Assembly: GCA_946480555.1 (NCBI GenBank)
Contig: CAMLLE010000048.1
Span: forward strand, 1-10,798
DNA length: 10,798 bases
Direction: 5' to 3'
From: an uncultured Verrucomicrobia subdivision 3 bacterium
GTDB taxonomy: Bacteria; Verrucomicrobiota; Verrucomicrobiae; Limisphaerales; CAMLLE01
The translations under genes were made by a program, and so were the position numbers. The notes below the pieces were generated by a model that saw only the letters and a list, made by a program, of their open reading frames with translations, was not told the DNA's origin and ran no database searches. Of the stretch, positions 1 to 7,186 are shown in pieces (position 1 is the stretch's first letter; the number at the start of each line of letters is the position of its first letter).

Positions 1-2
1 GC

Positions 3-2750
3 GGCGGTTGGGCCGCGTTGGCTGTGGCGACGAATACCTACGCAGATGGTGAAATCGTGACCGTTCCGATCAATGGCGGCTCGGTGGTCAAAGGCAACAG
101 CCACAGTTTTGACGCGGTGTTTAATCTCGGTCTGCAACCCGCTCCCACGAACCCACCCCCTTCCATGCCACTCCCGCTGCCCACCTATGGATGGAATATG
201 GGAAACACCCTGGAAGCCACATGGGGCGTGCCGAATCGAAGTGCGGCGCTGTTCTATACCGCCGCCAACGCCGGGTTCAACGCCGTGCGCATCCCGGTTG
301 CCTGGAATTTCAACGCCACGACCAACATCAGCGGCGGCGTCACCAATTACCCGATCAATCCCGCGTTCATGGCGCAGGTCAAACAGGCGGTGGACTGGGC
401 GCTCGACGCGGGCATGTATGCCGTGATCAACATTCACTGGGACGGCGGCTGGCTGGAGAACAACATCACGACCACGGTTGATCCCGTCATCAACGCAAAA
501 CAGCATTCCTACGCGACGCAGATCGCGACGGCCTTTGCCGGCTACGACAACCGTTTGCTGTTTGCCGCCGCGAACGAACCCAACGTGGAAAGCCCCGACG
601 AGATGAAGACGCTGATGTATTACTACCAGACTTACGTCAACGCCGTGCGCGCGGTGGGCGGCTACAACACCAATCGATGGCTGGTGATGCCCAGCGTGTC
701 GGACCCGGCGTGGATGAACGCGCTGCCGACAGATACCGTGTCGAACCGGATCATGGTCGAGTATCATCAATACACGCCTTCGCTGTTCACGATCATTCAC
801 GATGATCCGGTGTGGGGCACATCGATCTACTTTTGGGGGCCGGCCTACCATTATTCTGGCAATCCCAGTCGTAACGCGACCTTTGGCGAAGAAGACGAAA
901 TTGACGCGTACCATCAACAGTTGGCCGACTTGTATGTCAACAAAGGCATTCCCGTCTTGATTGGTGAGTTCGGGGCCTACAGGACGGATTCCCTCTCCGC
1001 AACCAACGCCACGCAGGCAAATTGGAATCGTGCTTCCACACTCTACTGGAACAAGTATGCCGCCGAATCCGCGCGGAATCACGGACTCAGTCCCTTCTAT
1101 TGGAGCACGCCGAACCAGCCGTTCCATTGGACTTCAGGCGCGGTCACGGATGCGGAATTGGTGAGCGCGTTGACCGGTGGCGCTGCGCCGCCGCCGCCCA
1201 ACGGTGCTCCCTACGCTCCGTCCGGTCTGACCGCGACCGGTGGCGTTGGCCAGGTCACCTTGTCCTGGACTGCTGGCAGCGGTGCGACCAGCTACAATCT
1301 CTACCGCGCGACACAAAGCGGTGGCGGAAGTGGGATCGCGCCCGTCGTCACCGGCATCACCGGCACGTCCTATACGAATTCCGGTCTCAGCAGCGGCATC
1401 ACCTATCACTATCAGGTCGTCGCCGTCAACGGCTCCGGGCTGTCTGGTTTTTCGCCGGAAGCCAAAGCCACGACTTCGGGCACGGCCATCACCGACCCGG
1501 CGCAATACAACTTTGAATCCACTGTGCAAGGTTGGTCGGGCGGCGGAGGCATTGTTTCCGGCGTTGCCACTTCGACCGCGCAGCACTTCAGCGGTAATCG
1601 ATCGTTGGCCGTGAATTTCAATGGCGCCGCGGCGGGCACCGGTTCTCCCTCCGTAGGCAATGTCGCCGTAGCGCCGGGAACGACCATCACCTTCCGCGTC
1701 TGGATTCCGAGTGGCAGCACGGTGACCACGCTTCAGCCTTACCTCATGGACCAGAACTGGGCGTGGTCCAGCGGCTGGTATCAGAACCTGACTCTGAACG
1801 CCTGGAACACGATTACGCTGACCGTGCCGGCCAATGCCGTGTCGCCCTTGAATGCTCTCGGCGTCCAATTCATCACGAGCGGCGGCTGGACGGGCACCTG
1901 TTACATTGACTCGGTGTCATGGCCAACGTCCGGACCGGACTTTGGTCTGACCGTGAATCCCGCCAGCCTGGCCGTGAATGCCGGCACGAACGGCGCGAGC
2001 ACGATCAACGTGACGCCAATGAACGGCCTGAACGCGGTTTACACGCTCAGCGTTGGCAATCTTCCGAGCGGCGTCTCCGTCTCGTTCACAAACAACCCCA
2101 CGATTGGAGGCACAAGTCTGCTCACGCTCGCAGCGTCCGACAACGTCGTCTCCGGCACCACCAACGTGACGGTTATCGCGACGGCCGGATTGATCAGCCA
2201 CACGCAGACCATTGCCCTGACGTTAACCGGGCCGACCAACACCGCGCCGACGCTCGCGCCGATTGCGAACCAGACCGTGAACGTTGGCCAGACTGTCGCG
2301 TTCACTGCGAACGCCACGGATACGAACCAGCCGCCGCAGACGCTGACCTTCGCGTTGCTGGCTGGGGCAACGAACGCAACACTTGATACGAGCAGTGGCG
2401 CGTTCTCCTTCCGCCCGCTTGTCACGCAGGCTGACACGACCAACAACTTCACGCTGGAAGTTTCCGACAACGGCACCCCCAGCTTAAGCGCGACGCAGAA
2501 CTTCACGGTCGTCGTGAACCCGCTCATCGCTCCGACGGTCAACAATGTTTCCTTCGCGGGCGGACAATTCAGTCTCAGCATCAGCGGACAGAGCGGCCCC
2601 GATTACGCGGTGGAAACTTCGACCAATCTCACGCAATGGACCACGGTGGTAATCACCAATTCGCCCACGCTGCCGTTCAACTGGACGGACGAACAAACGA
2701 ATTCACCGCAGCGTTTCTATCGCATCAAGCTCGGCCCACCGCTGCCGTAA
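3..2750 (+). CDS. Secreted multidomain GH5 glycanase (endoglucanase/mannanase-like), 5' end outside window
   Basis: The frame is open to the window edge, so the TTG at 18 is probably not the true start and the N-terminus (signal peptide, perhaps another domain) is missing. Residues below count from that TTG (910 aa to the TAA). After a 40-residue tail of an upstream domain and a Pro-rich linker (41-55), residues about 55-385 form a GH5 catalytic TIM barrel: GWNMGNTLEA, RIPVAWN with the conserved Arg91, NIHWDGGW, NEP with general acid/base Glu187, EYHQY, and GEFG with nucleophile Glu317. All key residues are present, so it should be an active retaining endo-beta-glycanase. The substrate (beta-glucan or mannan) cannot be set from sequence alone. 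Downstream come a second Pro linker (390-401), FN3 (398-488), a Trp-rich CBM-like jelly roll (494-636), an Ig-like domain (641-737), a He_PIG/cadherin-like domain (741-835) and a C-terminal 'STNLTQW...RFYRI' module (838-906) typical of large secreted verrucomicrobial proteins. Probably acts outside the cell or on its surface. Confidence 0.9.
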   Translation, partial: GGWAALAVATNTYADGEIVTVPINGGSVVKGNSHSFDAVFNLGLQPAPTNPPPSMPLPLPTYGWNMGNTLEATWGVPNRSAALFYTAANAGFNAVRIPVAWNFNATTNISGGVTNYPINPAFMAQVKQAVDWALDAGMYAVINIHWDGGWLENNITTTVDPVINAKQHSYATQIATAFAGYDNRLLFAAANEPNVESPDEMKTLMYYYQTYVNAVRAVGGYNTNRWLVMPSVSDPAWMNALPTDTVSNRIMVEYHQYTPSLFTIIHDDPVWGTSIYFWGPAYHYSGNPSRNATFGEEDEIDAYHQQLADLYVNKGIPVLIGEFGAYRTDSLSATNATQANWNRASTLYWNKYAAESARNHGLSPFYWSTPNQPFHWTSGAVTDAELVSALTGGAAPPPPNGAPYAPSGLTATGGVGQVTLSWTAGSGATSYNLYRATQSGGGSGIAPVVTGITGTSYTNSGLSSGITYHYQVVAVNGSGLSGFSPEAKATTSGTAITDPAQYNFESTVQGWSGGGGIVSGVATSTAQHFSGNRSLAVNFNGAAAGTGSPSVGNVAVAPGTTITFRVWIPSGSTVTTLQPYLMDQNWAWSSGWYQNLTLNAWNTITLTVPANAVSPLNALGVQFITSGGWTGTCYIDSVSWPTSGPDFGLTVNPASLAVNAGTNGASTINVTPMNGLNAVYTLSVGNLPSGVSVSFTNNPTIGGTSLLTLAASDNVVSGTTNVTVIATAGLISHTQTIALTLTGPTNTAPTLAPIANQTVNVGQTVAFTANATDTNQPPQTLTFALLAGATNATLDTSSGAFSFRPLVTQADTTNNFTLEVSDNGTPSLSATQNFTVVVNPLIAPTVNNVSFAGGQFSLSISGQSGPDYAVETSTNLTQWTTVVITNSPTLPFNWTDEQTNSPQRFYRIKLGPPLP

Positions 2751-3158
2751 GGATCGCGGCGGCCCGGCCGCTTCAGTGCTCATGTTGTGAGAACCGGACC
2801 TTGCAGAGGTTAATTGTGTCTTCACGGCGAAGCGGCAGAGGCGCCGCGTTGGCGCTCAAGTGCGGCGTTTGCTCTACGGCTCGGCCAGTGGACAATCGTT
2901 GGCCTTAACGAACGAAACCGTGTTTTTCCGGTTGATCAAACCGCGGCGGGAACGAGCCTGGAAAGGATCGCTTTCACTGGAAGAACCCATGCTGAATCCG
3001 GCTGGGGAACCAAGTTGCGCCCGGCAACGATTTTGCCGGAGGCCACGGAGTCTTTGATGAATTTTGCGGCCCAATCGATTTCCTGCCGCGTACTTTCCAG
3101 CACGACGCAGGAGCGTAATTCATTGCCAGCGGGATTGTGCGATGGACAAAATGCCGTG
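2751..3158. other. Intergenic gap between GH5 gene and histidine kinase
   Basis: About 400 bases without a supported gene. The kinase frame stays open back to 2814, but the translated extension is Arg/Ala-rich, lacks any domain and precedes a good signal peptide, so I read it as non-coding. The last 100 bases could be coding if the start is at 3057. Short GC-rich inverted repeats occur (2756-2760 with 2767-2771; GCGCC/GGCGC near 2840-2855) without a T-run, so no terminator is called. No convincing promoter was found. The part from about 2826 to 2894 is rich in GCGGC-type words and may be a decayed dispersed repeat. Confidence 0.5.
3047..3050 (+). promoter_or_regulatory. Candidate ribosome binding site (GGAG) for the alternative kinase start at 3057
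   Basis: GGAG lies six bases before the ATG at 3057, in frame with the kinase. The preferred ATG at 3159 has no comparable site. Using 3057 would add 34 residues before a signal peptide that already looks complete, so sequence and topology disagree. Because starts in this window generally lack Shine-Dalgarno sites, I favour 3159. Confidence 0.3.
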
Positions 3159-6100
3159 ATGTTTTCGGCTTTGACCGCCACCAGAATCATCCTTCGCATT
3201 GGGTTAGTCACTGCGCTGGCGATCGGCGGGAACCTTGGAGCGTTGGCGATGCCGCCGGGTTACCTGACGCGCACCTGGCAGGTGGAACAAGGTTTGCCAC
3301 AGAATAAAGTCACGTCCGTAGTCCAGACGCGCGATGGCTATTTATGGTGCGGCACGTATGCGGGACTGGCGCGTTTCGATGGCGTTCGCTTCACGGTTTT
3401 CAATAACTATAACACCCCGGGACTGCGCAGCAGCAGGATCACGAGTTTGTTTGAAGGCGTTGACGGCACCTTGTGGATTGGCACGGAAGGTGGCGATATT
3501 TCGCACTACCAAAACGGCCGGTTCACTACGGTGTCGCCGAGCGCAAAATGGCGGGGAGGGAAAATTTACGAAATCGCTGCGGATGAGGTCGGCGATGTCT
3601 GGTTGATGAATAACGCCGGCGAACTCGCGCGGGTGCGGGATGGTCGGGTGTTGACGCCACAACCGGGTTACATCGCCAATGTGGTGGCCTTGGCGCGGGG
3701 ACCGAATGGTGAGATTTGGGTCAACCGCGAGGGCCGGGTGTCACTTCTCAAGCAAGGCCAGTTGCAGCCGATTGAGTTTGGAGCGACGAGCGCCACGACC
3801 TACCCGTTTGTCCAGGGAATTGCTGCATGCGGCGCCGGTGGCCTGTGGGTGGTCTGTGACGGCAGGATTCGAAAATGGAAGGATGATGCCTGGGTTGCGG
3901 ACTTGGGCGCGGCCCCGTGGGGCATGCGCATTGTTCAGCGGTTGATGGAATCCGAAAGTGCAACGCTGGTAGGCGGCGGTTCGGATTACGGCGTCTATTT
4001 GATCGCTTCCGGACAGACGAACAGGGTGCTGCGCCATTTTGATTCTACGGACGGACTTACGTCGGACTGGGTCATTTCGTTGTTTGAAGACCGCGAAAAG
4101 AATTTGTGGTGTGGCACTGGCGGGGGCTTGACCCTCATTCGCCCGAGCAACATTGAAGTCGTTTCGCCCCCGCACAAATCGAAGATCAGTCCGGTGCTTT
4201 CCGTGTTGCCGACGGCGGATGGCACCATCTGGGTGGGCACGGAAGGCCAGGGATTATATCGCCTTCGGAATGGCAGCTGGACGAATTTCTACCCGAATCA
4301 GGGCATCGCCAATGCCTTCGTTTGGTCGCTGGCTGCGGACAGCGCGGGACAGATTTGGGCCGGCACGTGGGGTGGCGGATTATACGCGCAGAAAGACGAC
4401 GCCTTTGTCTTAGTCACTGCTCCGGGAACGAATAGTTTCACCGTGCCGATACCAGCGCTCTTGTTTGTGGGTGACGAACTTTGGGCCGGTACACCGGCGG
4501 GAGCGCTACGATATTACAACGGCAACCTTGAGCGGTTCAGCGACATTGCCGGCCAGCCATTCGGCGACGTGCGCGCGATAGCGAAAGACAAATCGGGGAC
4601 CATGTGGTTTGGCACGGCCGGCAGTGGCCTCGTCTGTTTGCGGGAGGGACGTTTTCGGCGCTTCAATAAGCCAGAGGGGCTGTCGTCTGAATTTATTGAA
4701 TGCCTGCATGTGGCGGACGATGGCGCGTTGTGGGTGGGGACATTTGGCGGAGGGTTGAACCGGTTAAAGGACGGGAAATTCTCGGCAATCACGGAGGCCG
4801 AAGGGTTGCCCAACGGCGTGATCGGACATATCGAATCGGACGATCACGGTTGTTTTTGGATGAGTTCCTATGGCGGCATTCTGCGCGCCAAAGAACAGGA
4901 CCTGAATCGTTGCGCGGACGGCGAGATTTCGACGGTGCCATTCGTGACATTCGGCATCAACGATGGCCTGCCCACTCTGGAATGTTCGGAGGGGCTGCAG
5001 TCGGCGGGTGCGAAGACGGCGGACGGAAGGCTATGGTTTGCCATGACCAAGGGGCTGGTCGCGGTGAATCCTGCCGATATCCGCCAGAATCCATTGTCTC
5101 CGCCGGTGCGAATCGAGGCAATGGTCGTGGATGGAAAACGAATACCCATTGCAGATGGCGGCCAGAAGAATCCCAGCGCGGCAAAATCGATTTCCAACTT
5201 CCGCCAGGCGTCGCCCTCATTGGAGATTCCGCCCGGTCGCCATCGCATTGAATTTGAATATACCGCGCTGAGTTTTGTGGCCCCGGAGAAAGTGCGCTTC
5301 AAGTACCGGTTGAACCATTTCGAAACTGACTGGGCGGCCGCTGACACCAAGAGACTTGCCGTTTACAATTATATTCCGCCTGGCAGCTATTCGTTTGAAG
5401 TCATCGCCTGCAACAATGACGGAGTCTGGAACGAAACCGGAGCGAATTTGACCTTTGAGGTCTTGCCGCACTTTTGGCAGACGATTTGGTTTCGGGTTGC
5501 GGGCGGACTGATGACGGTCGTGGCGGTGGCTGGACTCGTATGGATCGATGGGCGGCGGCGTCTGCGCCGAAGATTGGAAAAGCTGAAGCGCGAGCAGGCG
5601 CTGGAGCGTGAACGTGCGCGCATCGCGCAAGACATTCACGACGATCTTGGCGCCAGCCTCACGCGTATCGCCATGTTGACAGAATCCGCGCGAGCTTATT
5701 CGTCCGTTCCGGAACCGGTCGCGAAAAACCTGAGTCGAATATTTGGCACGGCACGCGAACTGACCCGCGCCTTGGATGAGATTGTCTGGGCAGTGAACCC
5801 GCGCCACGACACATTGGACAGTCTGGCCAACTACCTGAACCGGTTTGCGCATGACTACTTGAGCGCAGCGGATATTCCCTGCCGCCTGAACATGCCGGTT
5901 CAATTGCCAGCGCGACCTGTGGCGGCGGAGACTCGGCACAATTTATTTCTGGCCTTCAAGGAGGCATTGCACAATGTCGTCCAACACGCGGCGGCAACGG
6001 AAGTGCATGTGGCGTTGTTGTTGGAGGCGGACCAGCTGGTGGTGCGCGTGACCGACAATGGCGCAGGTTTTACCGCCACGGAAAAGTCGAACCGCCGCAC

Positions 6101-6245
6101 GACCAACGGTCGGATTGCGCGTGGCAACGGCGTGGCAAACATGCACCGGCGGTTGGCGAGTATCGGCGGCACGTGCGAAATTGCTGGCGAACCCGGCCGC
6201 GGCACCGCGGTGACGTTTACGGTGGCTTTGGGTTCGAGTCATTGA
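3159..6245 (+). CDS. Two-propeller Y_Y_Y sensor histidine kinase (HTCS-like periplasmic sensor, no fused receiver)
   Basis: A membrane sensor kinase of 1028 aa. The ATG at 3159 is chosen because it opens directly into a signal peptide or anchor (MFSALTATRIILR, then a hydrophobic stretch ending ALA). Residues about 45-650 contain Reg_prop repeats with the 'xLWxGTxGGG' core. I count 13 blade tryptophans (W63, 106, 148, 187, 230, 317, 358, 400, 442, 483, 525, 567, 626), plus a blade near 273 lacking Trp, i.e. 14 blades or two seven-bladed propellers. A Y_Y_Y domain (about 695-770) follows, then one membrane helix (about 778-797), a basic coiled linker, HisKA_3 with phosphoacceptor His827 (RIAQDIHDDLG), and HATPase_c with N box (KEALHNVVQHA, N939), G1 (DNGAGF, D966) and G2 (GNGVANM). 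By analogy with Bacteroidota hybrid sensors, the propellers bind an oligosaccharide in the periplasm. Unlike those, there is no receiver or AraC domain. The likely partner is the regulator 49 bases downstream, probably co-transcribed. Confidence 0.92.
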   Translation: MFSALTATRIILRIGLVTALAIGGNLGALAMPPGYLTRTWQVEQGLPQNKVTSVVQTRDGYLWCGTYAGLARFDGVRFTVFNNYNTPGLRSSRITSLFEGVDGTLWIGTEGGDISHYQNGRFTTVSPSAKWRGGKIYEIAADEVGDVWLMNNAGELARVRDGRVLTPQPGYIANVVALARGPNGEIWVNREGRVSLLKQGQLQPIEFGATSATTYPFVQGIAACGAGGLWVVCDGRIRKWKDDAWVADLGAAPWGMRIVQRLMESESATLVGGGSDYGVYLIASGQTNRVLRHFDSTDGLTSDWVISLFEDREKNLWCGTGGGLTLIRPSNIEVVSPPHKSKISPVLSVLPTADGTIWVGTEGQGLYRLRNGSWTNFYPNQGIANAFVWSLAADSAGQIWAGTWGGGLYAQKDDAFVLVTAPGTNSFTVPIPALLFVGDELWAGTPAGALRYYNGNLERFSDIAGQPFGDVRAIAKDKSGTMWFGTAGSGLVCLREGRFRRFNKPEGLSSEFIECLHVADDGALWVGTFGGGLNRLKDGKFSAITEAEGLPNGVIGHIESDDHGCFWMSSYGGILRAKEQDLNRCADGEISTVPFVTFGINDGLPTLECSEGLQSAGAKTADGRLWFAMTKGLVAVNPADIRQNPLSPPVRIEAMVVDGKRIPIADGGQKNPSAAKSISNFRQASPSLEIPPGRHRIEFEYTALSFVAPEKVRFKYRLNHFETDWAAADTKRLAVYNYIPPGSYSFEVIACNNDGVWNETGANLTFEVLPHFWQTIWFRVAGGLMTVVAVAGLVWIDGRRRLRRRLEKLKREQALERERARIAQDIHDDLGASLTRIAMLTESARAYSSVPEPVAKNLSRIFGTARELTRALDEIVWAVNPRHDTLDSLANYLNRFAHDYLSAADIPCRLNMPVQLPARPVAAETRHNLFLAFKEALHNVVQHAAATEVHVALLLEADQLVVRVTDNGAGFTATEKSNRRTTNGRIARGNGVANMHRRLASIGGTCEIAGEPGRGTAVTFTVALGSSH

Positions 6246-6294
6246 ATGTGTCAGGTAAAGGTACGACGATACTGTTCAATTTTCGCGAGGCAAT

Positions 6295-6972
6295 ATGGGC
6301 CAGCAAAAGATGAATATTTCGGTTTCAATCGTTGAAGATGACGATTCGGCGCGCGAGATCCTCACCGATTGGATCAGTCATGCCAGCGGATTTTCGTGCG
6401 TGGGTTCGCATTCCTCCGTCGAAGAGGCGCTGGAACAAATGCCCGCTGAGAAGCCAGCCGTTGTTTTGATGGACATCAACCTGCCGGGCCTGACCGGCAT
6501 CGAGAGCGTCCGGAAACTGAAGTCAATTCTGCCCGGCACGCAATTTCTGATGCTGACGGTTTACGAGGACTCCAACCACATCTTCGAGGCGCTGGCCGCC
6601 GGGGCGACAGGTTACTTGCTCAAGCAGACGCCGCGCAGCGAGCTGCTGGACTCGATCAAAGAAGTTCATGGAGGCGGCTCTCCGATGACCAGCAACATCG
6701 CCCGCCGCGTGGTGCAGGCCTTTCATCGGGAAAACGTCGGTGAGCCCGAATCAGCCAGACTTTCGCAGCGGGAGCGGGACGTGCTGGAGTTACTGGCCCG
6801 TGGTTACCTCTACAAGGAAATCGTCGCTTCGCTGAACATCAGCCGCGGCACGCTCAACACCTATATCCAGCGAATTTACGAGAAGCTTCATGTTCGTTCG
6901 CGCTGGCAGGCAGTGGCCAAGTTCAGCAGTTTCTCCCTCAAGGAGTCCGCCCATCGCCCGTACCGGTCGTGA
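6295..6972 (+). CDS. NarL/FixJ-family response regulator (REC + LuxR-type HTH)
   Basis: A cytoplasmic DNA-binding response regulator of 225 aa, normal length for the family. The receiver domain (about 8-125) has the acidic pocket E14/D15/D16, phosphoacceptor Asp60 in LMDINLPG, Thr88 and Lys110 (LLKQT). The LuxR-type helix-turn-helix (about 155-215) reads LSQRERDVLELLARG followed by TLNTYIQRIYEKLHVRSR; the recognition helix has T-Y-I where many relatives have K-N-H, a variant I associate with this phylum. The ATG at 6295 has GAGG at 6287-6290, only four bases away; an in-frame ATG at 6310 has no site and would cut only five residues, leaving the receiver intact. It follows the kinase by 49 bases without an intervening terminator, so the two probably form an operon and a cognate pair. 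Targets are unknown; the adjacent secreted-enzyme genes are the obvious candidates. Confidence 0.93.
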   Translation: MGQQKMNISVSIVEDDDSAREILTDWISHASGFSCVGSHSSVEEALEQMPAEKPAVVLMDINLPGLTGIESVRKLKSILPGTQFLMLTVYEDSNHIFEALAAGATGYLLKQTPRSELLDSIKEVHGGGSPMTSNIARRVVQAFHRENVGEPESARLSQRERDVLELLARGYLYKEIVASLNISRGTLNTYIQRIYEKLHVRSRWQAVAKFSSFSLKESAHRPYRS

Positions 6973-7186
6973 TCCGTGGCGGAACGCTTCGGGGGCTTGA
7001 GTTTTCCGCGATCAAGGGGCTGTCATATTAAGGTCCGACATGACGGATGCCATGGTTTCAGTTTGAGTTCTCGCCAGTATGTTCCAGTGCTTTTGAGACT
7101 CATCCAAGCGCTGTTCACGCTCAATCAGACGCACAGGAAACTCTTGCGACAACAAGCCCTTCCCAAACGTATAGCTCATACAAATT
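6973..7186. other. Intergenic gap between response regulator and LamG/Ig protein
   Basis: 214 bases with no supported gene. A GTG-started frame runs from 6976 into the next gene but encodes nothing recognisable. There is a weak inverted repeat GTCAT (7022-7026) and ATGAC (7040-7044) separated by 13 bases. A TTGCGA (7144-7149) and TATAGC (7170-7175) resemble promoter boxes but are 20 bases apart. The gap plausibly holds the promoter of the next gene, yet nothing in it is strong enough to call. Confidence 0.4.

Noticed and set aside
1134..1868. 244-codon open frame on the - strand opposite the GH5 gene
   Set aside because: Same shadow effect; the + strand encodes clear FN3 and CBM-like domains here.
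2756..2771. Small GC hairpin (GCGGC/GCCGC) right after the GH5 stop codon
   Set aside because: Only five base pairs and no following T-run; too weak to call a terminator.
7022..7044. Inverted repeat GTCAT/ATGAC as an operator for the response regulator
   Set aside because: Five-base arms with a 13-base spacer are expected by chance and no second copy was seen before the GH2 gene.
7144..7175. TTGCGA ... TATAGC as a promoter for the LamG/Ig gene
   Set aside because: The spacer is 20 bases and both boxes deviate from consensus.
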